Positions 45,266-53,673 of a stretch of DNA of 64,000 nt are shown piece by piece; position 1 is the stretch's first letter; each line of letters starts with the position of its first letter. The notes beneath the pieces were generated by a model, which ran no database searches, was not told where the DNA came from, and saw nothing but the letters and a program-made list of their open reading frames with translations. Position numbers and translations under genes: made by a program. The stretch comes from Natrinema amylolyticum (GTDB lineage: Archaea; Halobacteriota; Halobacteria; Halobacteriales; Natrialbaceae), in assembly GCF_020515625.1 (NCBI RefSeq), contig NZ_JAIWPJ010000003.1, positions 1-64,000 of the forward strand. The letters are read 5' to 3'.

Positions 45266-45513
45266 GGATCGACTGAGTGCGAGCGCGGCAAAAACGCTAC
45301 CGAAGCCATCGCGTCACGGCGTGAAACGGAAGTGAAAATCGAGAGCGATCGAGTCCGCGCCGGTCAGCGGCGCGAGCGGCGGCCCGCTGCCGATCGTCGC
45401 GCTGTGACCGTTTCGCGACGCCGTCGAAGACCGTGCCTCTGACAACCCGGTATCATCGCGGCGTCTCTCGGACGCGGATCGGTTCCGGTCGAAACGGATC
45501 AGTGCGGTGGCCG
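45266..45513. other. non-coding spacer before ahcY
   Basis: 248 bases between the ahcY start and the stop of the acidic repeat protein gene (both leftward). It must contain the ahcY promoter and the end of the upstream transcript. No strong TATA element or hairpin stands out. The first bases after the ahcY start ('gcggcaaaaacgctacc') are the best AT-rich candidate. Confidence 0.35.
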
Positions 45514-46827
45514 TTAGTTCGGTCCGGCGTGATCCGGCGGACCGCCACCGTTTCCGCGGTTATCGTTGCCATCGTCGTCCTCTTCGTCTTCGCTGTCGTC
45601 AGCGTCGTCGTCTTCTTCATCTTCGCTGTCTTCAGCGTCGTCTTCTGCTTCTTCTTCGCTGTCTTCAGCGTCGTCTTCCGCTTCCTCCTCGCTGTCTTCA
45701 GCGTCGTCTTCCGCTTCCTCCTCGCTGTCTTCAGCGTCGCCGTCGTCATCGCCGGACTGACCGGCGTCTTCAGGCGGACCTCGTTCATCGTCGCTCGGCG
45801 GGCCAGCATGGTCCGGCGGACCTTGTTCGCCGCTGTCGTCCTCAGTCTCCTCGTCGTCGCTGTCGTCCTCGTCGTCGGCGTCGTCATCGCTCGGCGGGCC
45901 GGCGTGGGCCGGCGGACCGCCGGCGGACTCGTCATCGCTATCGTCGTCGCCGTCGTCGGTCTCGTTGTCGTCAGCGTCGTCTTCGGTTTCGTTGTCCTCG
46001 AGGTCGTCCTCGTCCTCGGTTTCGTTGTCGAGAGTCTCGTTATCCTCGGTCTCGGTCTCGTTGTCCTCGAGGTCGTCGTCATCGCTCGGCGGACCGGCGT
46101 GGGCCGGCGGTCCGGCGTGGTCGGGCGCGTTACCCGGGTTGTTCGCGACGACGAAGGTCGCGACGGAGATGCCGACCGGTCCGTCGGACTCGTTGTCGGC
46201 GTCCTCGACGAACTCCGAGACGAGCGCGCCGAAGTTCGACGCGTTCTCGTCGGTCTCGTTCTCGTCAGTTTCGTTGTCCGCAGTTTCGTTATCGAGAGTC
46301 TCGTTGTCCTCGAGCTCGTCCTCGGTCTCGTTGTCGAGGGTCTCGTTGTCGTCGGTTTCGTTGTCCTCAGTCTCGTTATCGAGGGTCTCGTTGTCGGCGG
46401 TCTCGTTGTCCGCGAGTTCGTCCTCAGTCTCCTCCTCGGGAGACTCCGTTTCCTCGACCGAGTCCTCGTCGATCGTGACCGTCGTGTCGGTCGAGTCGCC
46501 GTCGGTCTCGTTCCCGTCGTCGGTCGACGCGGTAATCGTGACGTTGACCGAGTCTTCGGGGGCGTCGAGAACGACGGTGCCGTTCTCATCGGTCGTGTAG
46601 TTACCCTCGCCCGCGTACGACTCGTTGTCGAACGCCGTCACGTCGACGGTCGCGTTTTCGACGCTCTCGTTCGCGTCGATCGTGACGACGAGGTCATCGC
46701 CCTCGTAGTCGACGTCCATATCGAGGTCGCCGTCGTCCGTCTGCGCTGCCGCCGTTCCCAGCGGTGCGAGCGCGGACAGGAGCATCGCGGCAACCAGTGC
46801 CATCGTTAGTAGTCGATGATGTTTCAT
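45514..46827 (-). CDS. secreted acidic repeat protein rich in N-glycosylation sequons
   Basis: 437 residues from the ATG at 46827 (MKHHRLLTMALVAAMLLSAL), a Sec-type signal peptide with cleavage likely after 'GTAAAQ'. A beta-rich region follows (about 30-115, 'DVDYEGDDLVVTIDANESV', Ig-like in look). The rest is low complexity: D-N-E-T repeats, three 'HAGPPSDD'-type blocks, and a C-terminal run of 11-residue 'AEDSEEEAEDD' repeats ending PPDHAGPN. I count about two dozen N-x-S/T sequons, most in D-N-E-T units. There is no C-terminal anchor. Probable heavily glycosylated, exported polymer-like protein; role unknown. Confidence 0.8.
   Translation of the reverse strand: MKHHRLLTMALVAAMLLSALAPLGTAAAQTDDGDLDMDVDYEGDDLVVTIDANESVENATVDVTAFDNESYAGEGNYTTDENGTVVLDAPEDSVNVTITASTDDGNETDGDSTDTTVTIDEDSVEETESPEEETEDELADNETADNETLDNETEDNETDDNETLDNETEDELEDNETLDNETADNETDENETDENASNFGALVSEFVEDADNESDGPVGISVATFVVANNPGNAPDHAGPPAHAGPPSDDDDLEDNETETEDNETLDNETEDEDDLEDNETEDDADDNETDDGDDDSDDESAGGPPAHAGPPSDDDADDEDDSDDEETEDDSGEQGPPDHAGPPSDDERGPPEDAGQSGDDDGDAEDSEEEAEDDAEDSEEEAEDDAEDSEEEAEDDAEDSEDEEDDDADDSEDEEDDDGNDNRGNGGGPPDHAGPN
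45628..45741. repeat. 33-base tandem repeats in the acidic protein gene
   Basis: Units start at 45628, 45661 and 45694, followed by a partial unit at 45727. The second and third units are identical over all 33 bases; the first differs in its second half. Each encodes eleven residues of the acidic tail. Such identical units suggest recent slippage or recombination expansion. Confidence 0.85.
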
Positions 46828-46984
46828 CCAGTCAGGATATTCACGGATACCTGAATAAACCCCGACGGACGTTCTCGCCGTTTTCACTCCGCGTAGACGC
46901 TCCGAAAACCGTTTTTAGCGTTTATCGGGAGTTCTGAACGTTTATCACCGACCGTCCGACTGTTCGTTCAGTCAGACGGACCGA

Positions 46985-48283
46985 CTAGGCATCGGCCCGC
47001 TCGACCAACGATTCCGCCGCCTCGAGCGCTCGCTCTCGAACCGCCGCTTCCTCGAGCGACAGTACCTCGCGGTCACGCATGAGCACCCGGCCGTCGCAGA
47101 CGGTGTGGCGAACGTCGGCCGCCGCGGCCGCGTAGGCGAGGTGGCTCACGAGGTCGTGCGGCGGCGTGAGATGGGGCTGTTCGAGGTCGATCACCGCGAG
47201 GTCGGCCGGCGCGCCCGCCTCGAGGCGGCCGGACTCGAGGCCGATCGCGTCGGCGCTGCCCCGCGTCATCATCTCGACGACGGCCTCGGCGGGCACCGCG
47301 CTGGCGTCGTCCGCCGCGAGCTTACCCAGCATGGCCGCGTCGCGGGCCTCGTCGAGCATGGAGAGGTCGTTGTTCGAGGCCGCGCCGTCCGTTCCGAGAC
47401 CGACGGTGACGCCTGCCTCGCGCATCCGTTCGATTGGGGCCATCCCACTGGCGAGTTTCATGTTCGAGGCCGGGCAGTGGATCACGCCGGTCCCGGCCTC
47501 GGCGAGCAGGTCGATCTCGGTCTCGTCGACGTGAACGCCGTGTGCGACGAAGTCCTCGGGCTCGAGGAGACCGCGATCGGCGGCGTACTCGAGCGGCCGG
47601 ACCCCGTGCTCGTCGACGATCGGCGCGACCTCGTCTGCGGTCTCGTTGGCGTGGTAGTGGATCGGAACGCCCGTTTCTCGCGCTCTGGGAACGAACTCCT
47701 CGAGGTACTCGCTCCCGACGGTCGTCAGGGAGTGGGGCATGAACGCCGTCGAGATTCGGCCGTCGGCCGCGCCGTCGTACTCGCGGGTGATCTCGAGGCT
47801 CGTGGTCGCGTCCTCGCGAGCGGTCTCGCCGTCCTTGCCGACGGTGACGATGCCGTGGCCGAGGCGGGCCCGGAGACCGGCGGTTTCGACCGCGGCGGCG
47901 ACCTCGGGCACGTGGAAGTACATGTCCGCGAACGCGGTGACGCCGGATTTGATCAGCTCGAGCAGCCCCAGCTCGGCACCGATACGGACGTCGTCGGCCG
48001 TCAGCTCCCCCTCGGCGGGCCAGATGTCCTCCTGCAGCCACGCGTCGAGCGGTTTGTCGTCGGCGTACCCCCGCAGGAGCGTCATCGCGACGTGACAGTG
48101 GCCGTTGACGAACCCCGGCGTGACGAGCGAGTCCGCCGCGTCGAGCGTCTCGTCGGCCGCCGCCGCGAGATCGGCCCCGATCTCGCGGATCTCGCCGCTG
48201 TCCTGATCGATCAGTACGTCCGCAGTCGTCACCGTCAGATCGGAGCGAAGCACCTGTCCGTCGATGATCGCGAGCGTCGTCAT
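46985..48283 (-). CDS. SAH / methylthioadenosine-type deaminase (amidohydrolase)
   Basis: 432 residues, metal-dependent amidohydrolase. The metal ligands are in place: 'FVNGHCHVAMTLLRG' (H-x-H), 'VPIHYHANETADE', 'FVAHGVHVDETE' and 'VGLGTDGAASNNDLSML' (catalytic Asp). The family includes enzymes that deaminate S-adenosylhomocysteine, 5'-methylthioadenosine and 5'-deoxyadenosine (MtaD, DadD). The closeness to ahcY supports a role in SAM by-product recovery, but guanine or cytosine deaminase relatives cannot be excluded by eye. Start at 48283 is standard (MTTLAIIDGQVLRSD). Confidence 0.87.
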   Translation of the reverse strand: MTTLAIIDGQVLRSDLTVTTADVLIDQDSGEIREIGADLAAAADETLDAADSLVTPGFVNGHCHVAMTLLRGYADDKPLDAWLQEDIWPAEGELTADDVRIGAELGLLELIKSGVTAFADMYFHVPEVAAAVETAGLRARLGHGIVTVGKDGETAREDATTSLEITREYDGAADGRISTAFMPHSLTTVGSEYLEEFVPRARETGVPIHYHANETADEVAPIVDEHGVRPLEYAADRGLLEPEDFVAHGVHVDETEIDLLAEAGTGVIHCPASNMKLASGMAPIERMREAGVTVGLGTDGAASNNDLSMLDEARDAAMLGKLAADDASAVPAEAVVEMMTRGSADAIGLESGRLEAGAPADLAVIDLEQPHLTPPHDLVSHLAYAAAAADVRHTVCDGRVLMRDREVLSLEEAAVRERALEAAESLVERADA

Positions 48284-48384
48284 TGGCTCAGGGTTCTCCT
48301 CAGGCGGCCTTATACTGTCGATACACTGGTCAGTGCGCCGAGACGAGTCGCCGGGTTTATGGTTTCTTTCGAAGACGTATCGAT

Positions 48385-49059
48385 ATGGATTCAGGTCTAC
48401 AGCACGACCACGAGCGCCGGGCCGGCGGCTATCCGCCCCGCGAGGCGCTCGCGGACGCCTGGGACGAACACAGTCGCTACGTCGGGTTCGCCGCCGGTCT
48501 GTTCGCGTTCGGGATCGTCGTCGGCGTCCTCCTCATGCTCGCGGGCTACAACCTGCTCGAGATCATCGAGGAGATGGTCGGAGAACCGCTGTTCCCGGAC
48601 ATCGGTAGTGAGAGCAACGTCGATCTGGCGCGCTTTCTGCTCGTGAACAACACCCGTGCGTTCCTGCTATCGATCGTCGGTGCGCTGAGCCTCGGCCTCC
48701 TGACGGCCTGGGCGATGGTGTTCAACGGCGTTATCGTCGGGAACGTCGGCGCGTACGTCACCAGGGACGTCGGTCTCGATTACATCCTCGTGGGGCTGCT
48801 CCCCCACGGGATCTTCGAGCTTCCGGCGCTGTTCATCGCCGCCGGCGTCGGTTTCCGACTCCTCTATCGGTTCGGCCAGCGAATTCGCGGCACCCGCGAC
48901 GCCGTCTTCACGAGGCCCTATCTCTACCGGACGGGGCTCCTCGTCCTCGCCGGCTGGCTACTGCTCGTCGTCGCTGCTCTGGTCGAGGCCTTCGTCACGC
49001 CCGTTCTCCTCGAGACCCTCTTCGCCGAGCGACTCGAGGGGATGAGTACCGCCGCTTGA
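48385..49059 (+). CDS. SpoIIM-family membrane protein
   Basis: 224 residues with five hydrophobic segments: 'YVGFAAGLFAFGIVVGVLLML', 'FLLSIVGALSLGLLTAWAMVFNG', 'YILVGLLPHGIFELPALFIAAG' and 'GLLVLAGWLLLVVAALVEAF' (in part each). The 'GLLPHGIFELPA' segment, with its proline, histidine and glutamate, is the hallmark of the stage II sporulation protein M family, widespread in archaea without sporulation. The role in archaea is unknown. A TATA-like 'gtttatgg' about 25 bases before the ATG suggests a leaderless transcript. Confidence 0.88.
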   Translation: MDSGLQHDHERRAGGYPPREALADAWDEHSRYVGFAAGLFAFGIVVGVLLMLAGYNLLEIIEEMVGEPLFPDIGSESNVDLARFLLVNNTRAFLLSIVGALSLGLLTAWAMVFNGVIVGNVGAYVTRDVGLDYILVGLLPHGIFELPALFIAAGVGFRLLYRFGQRIRGTRDAVFTRPYLYRTGLLVLAGWLLLVVAALVEAFVTPVLLETLFAERLEGMSTAA

Positions 49060-49174
49060 CCGTCACTCCGCCCAGCAGCAGACGTGCCGTTTCGGCTAGT
49101 TTTCCGGGAATGAACGATCGTAAACGGACCCAATCGTCGTCGCCCTTTTCTCCGTGAGCGGACGGTCACTGCAC

Positions 49175-49891
49175 ATGAACAGACGTGCGGCCCGATTGGT
49201 ACTCGTTGCAGCCCTCGTCGTCACCGCCGGCTGTACCGGTGGGATGGGTGGGAACGTCGGCACCGACGAATCGACTGACGGCTCCTCGAGCGAGGGGACG
49301 GGAACGGTCGCGTTCTACCTCAGCGACGAACCGAACGCGATCGACGACTTCGAACACCTCAACGTGACGATCACGGCGGTCGGCTTCGAGCGGACCGGTG
49401 AGGTGAGCGACAGTGACGCGAACGAGACCGCCGGCGGGAACGAGTCCGACGACGGCGACGAGTCGGCGACCGAAACGGACGAGAACGGCGACGACGGAAA
49501 CGACGGAGACGGCAGCGACGAGCGCTGGATCGAGTACGACGTCGACGAACGCACGGTCGACCTCACCGAACTGAAAGGCGCGAACGCGTCCGTGGTCGAC
49601 GAGTTCGATCTCCCCGCCGGCGACTACGAGACGGTGTTCCTCTACGTCAGCGATACCGAGGGCGTCCTGACCGACGGGAGCGAGACGAGGGTGAAACTGC
49701 CGAGCGAGAAGCTCCAGCTTCACACGACGTTCACCGTCGGGGACGGCGAGCGGGTCGACTTCGTCTACGACATCGCGCCCCACAAGGCCGGCAAGAGCGG
49801 AAAGTACATCTTGAAACCGGTGATCAGCCAGAGCGGGACGGGCGACGACGTCGAGATTCGCGACGTCAGCGAGGGAGCGGACGGAAATTAA
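49175..49891 (+). CDS. DUF4382 lipoprotein
   Basis: 238 residues. The N-terminus is a lipoprotein signal: positive start (MNRRAAR), hydrophobic core and lipobox TAGC with Cys20. A disordered Gly/Ser/Glu/Thr stretch follows, then a DUF4382 domain ('TVAFYLSDEPNAIDDFEHLNV' about 42-62, 'VDLTELKGANASVVDEFDLPAGDY' and 'LHTTFTVGDGERVDFVYDIAPHK', shown in part). An acidic loop of about 35 residues with repeated D, E, N, G interrupts the domain at about 75-110. Anchored outside the membrane; function unknown. Confidence 0.85.
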   Translation: MNRRAARLVLVAALVVTAGCTGGMGGNVGTDESTDGSSSEGTGTVAFYLSDEPNAIDDFEHLNVTITAVGFERTGEVSDSDANETAGGNESDDGDESATETDENGDDGNDGDGSDERWIEYDVDERTVDLTELKGANASVVDEFDLPAGDYETVFLYVSDTEGVLTDGSETRVKLPSEKLQLHTTFTVGDGERVDFVYDIAPHKAGKSGKYILKPVISQSGTGDDVEIRDVSEGADGN

Positions 49892-49950
49892 CGTGACCGA
49901 CGCCGTGCGACGGACGCCGTTGCCAGCGACACCGCGCGGCGGACGATCGC

Positions 49951-49970
49951 GACGGGTCGGAACCCGTCGT
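49951..49970. terminator. hairpin between convergent genes
   Basis: CGACGGGT-CGGA-ACCCGTCG, 8-bp arms with a 4-base loop, lies in the 111-base spacer between the DUF4382 gene and the copper ATPase gene, which converge here. It could stop transcription from both sides. The nearby direct repeat GCGCCGATCAGC (twice between 49970 and 50010) is probably incidental. Confidence 0.4.
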
Positions 49971-50002
49971 CGCGCGCCGATCAGCCCATCGTCCCGCGCC
50001 GA

Positions 50003-52606
50003 TCAGCGCCGGAGCCGACCGAGCAGTTCGTAGTCGCGGTTCGGCGTGTACCGGCGGAACAGCAGGCTGTTCGAGAGGACCGAGACGGACGACAGCGCCA
50101 TCGCGCCGGCCGCTAACACCGGTTGGAGCAGCCCGAGCGAGGCCAGCGGGATCATCGCGGTGTTGTATCCCAGCGCCCAGACGAGGTTCTGCTTGATCTT
50201 CGCCAGCGTCGCCTCCGAGATGCGAATCGCCTTCACCACGTCGAAGGGGTCGTCGCGCATCAGCGTCACGTCCGCCGCCTCGATGGCCACGTCCGTCCCG
50301 GAGCCGATTGCGGTGCCGACGTGGGCGACGGCCAGCGCAGGCGCGTCGTTGACCCCGTCGCCGACCATCATCGCCTTGCGACCCGTCGACTGAATGTCCT
50401 CGACCGCGTCGGCCTTGTCCTCGGGGAGGACGCCGGCTCGAACGTTGTCGGGATCGATCCCGACCCGTTCGGCGACGGCGCGGGCCGTTCGCTCGTTGTC
50501 GCCGGTGATCATCATGACGTCGAGTCCGCGCTCGCGCAGTTCGCCGACCGCCTCGGCGGAACTCTCCTTGACCGTGTCGGCGTCGGCGACAACGCCCGCG
50601 ACCGCGCCGTCGACCGCGACCAGCATCGCGGTCTTGCCCTCGCGCTCGAGCCGTTCCATCTCGCTCTCGGCGGGCGCGGGATCGACGCCCTCGCTCTCGA
50701 GCAGCCGCCGGTTGCCGACCAGCACCTCGCGACCGTCGACGGTCGTCCGGACGCCCTGTCCGGGGACGTTCTCGAACGACTCGGGGTCTGAGAGCGCGAG
50801 GCCGCGCTCCTCGGCACCCTCGACGATGGCTCGGGCGAGCGGGTGTTCGCTGTCGCGCTCGGCGCTGGCGGCGAGTCGGAGCACCTCGTCCCGATCGAGC
50901 CTCGTTCGAGCGGCCACCGCTCCTCCATCGGCCGCGGCATTGCCGCCGTCGGCGGCCGCTCGGTCGCCCTCGTCCTCGAGCGCGACCACGTCGGTCAGGG
51001 TCATCTCGCCGGTCGTCAGCGTCCCGGTCTTGTCGAAGACGACGGTGTCGACATCTCGCGCGCGCTCCAAGATGTCACCGCCCTTGAACAGGACGCCGTT
51101 TTGCGCGCCCAGCGTGGAGCCGACCATCGTCGCCGCGGGCGTCGCCAGCCCGAGCGCACAGGGGCAGGCGATCAGCACGGACGAGGCGAAGACGACGACG
51201 GCGAACTCGAACGTCGAGAGGGCGGCCGGACCGCCGCCGACCAGTCCCCACAGCGGCAGCGCGCCGACGACGCCGGCCAGCGTCCCGGAGAAGAGGAACC
51301 AGACGAGTCCCCAGAACGTCGCATTGAGGATGACCGCGGGGACGAAGTACGCCGAGATACGGTCCGCGAGGTTCTGGATCTCCGGCTGGCGAGACTGGGC
51401 TTCCTTGACGGTCTGGACGATCCCCTGCAGCGCCGTGTCCTCGCCGACCTTGGTGGCCTCGACGACCAGCACGCCGTTCTCGTTGATCGTCGAGCCGATC
51501 ACCTCGTCGCCGGACTCCTTCTCGACGGGGACGGACTCGCCGGTCACCATCGACTCGTCGACCGCCGACTGACCGTCCACGACGACGCCGTCGGTCGGGA
51601 CCTTCTCGCCCGGCCGGACCTTCATCCGGTCGCCGACCGAGACGTCCTCGAGCGGTACCTCGGTCTCGTTGCCATCCTCGTCGACCAGCGTCGCCGTCTC
51701 GGCCTCCATCTCGAGCAGTTTCCGCAGGGCGTCACCGGCCTGGCCCTTCGAGCGGGCCTCGAGGTAGTTGCCCAGCGTGATGAACACGAGGATCATCGCG
51801 GCGGTGTCGAAGTAGAGGTTCCCCGCCAGCAGGTCCAGCAGGACCACGAGGCTGTAGAAGTACGCCGTCGACGAGCCCAGCGCGATCAGCACGTCCATGT
51901 TGGCGGTCCGGTTCCTGACGAGGGCGGTGTAGGAGTTCTCGAGGAACTCCCGGCCCAGCAGGACGTAGACGGGCGTCGCGAGCAGGAACTCGACCCAGCC
52001 GAATTCGACGCCGAAGATCGTCTCCGGCAGGACCGCTCCGCCGAGCAGGAACCTATTAGCGAGGAAGAACAGGAACGGGGCCGACAGGATCGCGCCGAAG
52101 ATCGTCAGCCGACGCTGCTTGCGGATTTCGGCCTGTCGGGCCGCGTCGCGGCGCTCCTGATCCGACTCATCGCCCTCGCCACCCTCGTCGCGGACGGGCG
52201 TGTAGCCGGCGTCCTCGATCGCCGCGTAGAGGTCCCCGAGCGAGGCGTCGGCCGGGTTGTACGCGACGGACGCCTCGTCGGTCGCGTAGTTGACCTCCGC
52301 CTCGATAACGCCGGGGACGGACTCGAGGGCCGACTCGTTGGTCTCCGCGCAGTTCGCGCAGGTCATGTCCGAGATCCCGATCGAGCGACTCGAGCGGTCG
52401 GCCTCGTAGCCGGCTTCGTCGATCGCCGCATAGATCTCGGACAGCGATACCTCGTCGGGGTCGTACTCGACGGTTCCCTCGTCCGTGGCGAAGTTCGCGT
52501 TCGCCTCGTCCACGCCGTCGAGGGATTCCAGGGCATCGCTGATCGTCTGCGAGCAGTTCGCACAGCTCATGCCCCGGATGGCCAGGTGTGCGGTCCGGGT
52601 GCTCAT
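50003..52606 (-). CDS. copA: copper-exporting P-type ATPase, two HMA domains
   Basis: 867 residues. Exports Cu(I) across the membrane with ATP. Two N-terminal metal-binding domains carry C-x-x-C: Cys15/Cys18 (MSCANC) and Cys83/Cys86 (MTCANC). The membrane metal site '[15 protein letters not shown]' has the CPC of the P1B-1 Cu(I) class, the phosphorylation site is '[13 protein letters not shown]', and '[13 protein letters not shown]' the hinge. Eight membrane segments are expected. Upstream lie an Lrp-TRASH regulator and, divergent, a copper chaperone. Confidence 0.95.
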   Translation of the reverse strand: MSTRTAHLAIRGMSCANCSQTISDALESLDGVDEANANFATDEGTVEYDPDEVSLSEIYAAIDEAGYEADRSSRSIGISDMTCANCAETNESALESVPGVIEAEVNYATDEASVAYNPADASLGDLYAAIEDAGYTPVRDEGGEGDESDQERRDAARQAEIRKQRRLTIFGAILSAPFLFFLANRFLLGGAVLPETIFGVEFGWVEFLLATPVYVLLGREFLENSYTALVRNRTANMDVLIALGSSTAYFYSLVVLLDLLAGNLYFDTAAMILVFITLGNYLEARSKGQAGDALRKLLEMEAETATLVDEDGNETEVPLEDVSVGDRMKVRPGEKVPTDGVVVDGQSAVDESMVTGESVPVEKESGDEVIGSTINENGVLVVEATKVGEDTALQGIVQTVKEAQSRQPEIQNLADRISAYFVPAVILNATFWGLVWFLFSGTLAGVVGALPLWGLVGGGPAALSTFEFAVVVFASSVLIACPCALGLATPAATMVGSTLGAQNGVLFKGGDILERARDVDTVVFDKTGTLTTGEMTLTDVVALEDEGDRAAADGGNAAADGGAVAARTRLDRDEVLRLAASAERDSEHPLARAIVEGAEERGLALSDPESFENVPGQGVRTTVDGREVLVGNRRLLESEGVDPAPAESEMERLEREGKTAMLVAVDGAVAGVVADADTVKESSAEAVGELRERGLDVMMITGDNERTARAVAERVGIDPDNVRAGVLPEDKADAVEDIQSTGRKAMMVGDGVNDAPALAVAHVGTAIGSGTDVAIEAADVTLMRDDPFDVVKAIRISEATLAKIKQNLVWALGYNTAMIPLASLGLLQPVLAAGAMALSSVSVLSNSLLFRRYTPNRDYELLGRLRR

Positions 52607-52646
52607 TAGTGACCTCTAGGTGACCCCGCCTTACCCCCTTTACTGG

Positions 52647-52689
52647 TCGAAATCCAAAGTTCAGCGCGGTGCGTAGCTTCGGATCGAAA
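52647..52689. promoter_or_regulatory. TCGAAA-type motifs upstream of copA
   Basis: GGTCGAAATCC at 52645-52655 and GGATCGAAACTC at 52681-52692 lie in the 84-base spacer upstream of the leftward copA gene. Very similar motifs occur twice before the divergent chaperone gene at 53331 and 53361. They may be sites for the copper regulator encoded between. Confidence 0.4.
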
Positions 52690-52690
52690 C

Positions 52691-53281
52691 TCAGACCCCC
52701 TCCTCGAGGCGGTCGTATCGGTCCTCGAACCGGCTCTGACAGGACGAACAGCAGAAGTGGTGAACCTCCCCACCGATGCGGCTCGACTCGCCCTCGCTAT
52801 CGACGGTGTTGCCACACTCCGCACAGGTGAGGGCGAACTGCGTCCCGTCGAGCGAGGGCGTCCACTCGGCGTCGTCCATCAGCGTCACGTCGTAGTCGAC
52901 GCCGTCCGCGTCGGGGAGCAGGCCCTCGAGCCACTCGCGAACCCGCTGAACCTGGGCGCGAGCGTAGAACCACACCTCGCCGTCGGCAGTGACGAACACG
53001 TGCTCGACGGCGTCGGCGTCCGCGATCGCCGCCTTGCAGTCGTCGATGTCGGCCGCAGGAACGGTCGCCCGGACGAACACTGGCACCCCCGCCCGGAGCT
53101 GTGACTGATCCACGTCGACGGTGAAGCGCTCGATGACGCCCGTCTCCTCGAGTCGTCGGACGCGATCCGAGACCGCGGGTCCGGAGAGTCCCACCTCGTC
53201 GGCGATGTCGCTGAAGGGCCGGCGGGCGTTCTCGCCCAGCAGTCGCAGGATTTCCATGTCGGTCTCGTCGAGGTCGCGCAT
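52691..53281 (-). CDS. Lrp/AsnC-type regulator with TRASH metal-sensing domain
   Basis: 196 residues. An N-terminal Lrp HTH ('LDETDMEILRLLGENARRPFS', 'IADEVGLSGPAVSDRVRRLEETG', shown in part) and a RAM-like middle precede a C-terminal TRASH domain ('LTCAECGNTVDSEGESSRI', 'VHHFCCSSCQSRFEDRYDRL') with its cysteine set. The same architecture in Halobacterium (VNG1179C) is the copper-responsive regulator of the copper ATPase, so this is its likely equivalent. ATG at 53281 fits the HTH start. It sits between copA and copZ. Confidence 0.9.
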   Translation of the reverse strand: MRDLDETDMEILRLLGENARRPFSDIADEVGLSGPAVSDRVRRLEETGVIERFTVDVDQSQLRAGVPVFVRATVPAADIDDCKAAIADADAVEHVFVTADGEVWFYARAQVQRVREWLEGLLPDADGVDYDVTLMDDAEWTPSLDGTQFALTCAECGNTVDSEGESSRIGGEVHHFCCSSCQSRFEDRYDRLEEGV

Positions 53282-53330
53282 ACGTCCCGTTCGGACTCGA
53301 GTGAAAAGAGCGTGCCGCCCTCCCCCTTTG

Positions 53331-53369
53331 GAATCGAAACTCGTGTTCCCGATCGTCCTAGAATCGAAA
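53331..53369. promoter_or_regulatory. direct repeats GAATCGAAA in the regulator/copZ spacer
   Basis: GAATCGAAA at 53331-53339 and again at 53361-53369, exactly 30 bases apart (about three helical turns), in the 127-base spacer between the divergent Lrp-TRASH and chaperone genes. The core TCGAAA also appears twice upstream of copA. Confidence 0.45.
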
Positions 53370-53408
53370 GCAGAAACGCACAAAGTCCGGGGGCCCCTCC
53401 GTTCTCGT

Positions 53409-53606
53409 ATGAGTCAGACGATCACCGTCGAAGGCATGTCCTGCGAACACTGCGAGCAGACCGTCGAAGACGCGCTCGAGGATGTAGCGGGCGTCGAGTC
53501 GGTCGACGTGGATCGCGACGCAGAGCAGGCGACAGTCGAGGGGGATGCAGAGACCGCGGATCTCGTCAGCGCGGTCAATGACGCCGGTTACGACGCAACG
53601 GCGTAG
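53409..53606 (+). CDS. copZ: copper chaperone, heavy-metal-associated domain
   Basis: 65 residues, one HMA domain: 'MSQTITVEGMSCEHCEQTVE' with Cys12/Cys15 in the C-x-x-C loop, and the usual beta-alpha-beta-beta-alpha-beta pattern. Carries Cu(I) to the ATPase. Divergent from the Lrp-TRASH regulator, with the direct-repeat motifs between. The frame is open much further upstream, but only as antisense of the regulator. Confidence 0.92.
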   Translation: MSQTITVEGMSCEHCEQTVEDALEDVAGVESVDVDRDAEQATVEGDAETADLVSAVNDAGYDATA

Positions 53607-53673
53607 ACGGAACTCGAGCAGCGGGTGAACTCGTATTGTAACGGCCACTGCCGGCCGCTCCTTGGGCCCTGGA

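Noticed and set aside
45628-45741. Possible CRISPR-like array
   Set aside because: Units are contiguous 33-base coding repeats without spacers, inside a gene.
45453-46589. R/T-rich minus-strand frame and the matching + strand frames
   Set aside because: Alternative readings of the acidic repeat gene; the repeats keep all frames open. Only the frame with a signal peptide makes sense.
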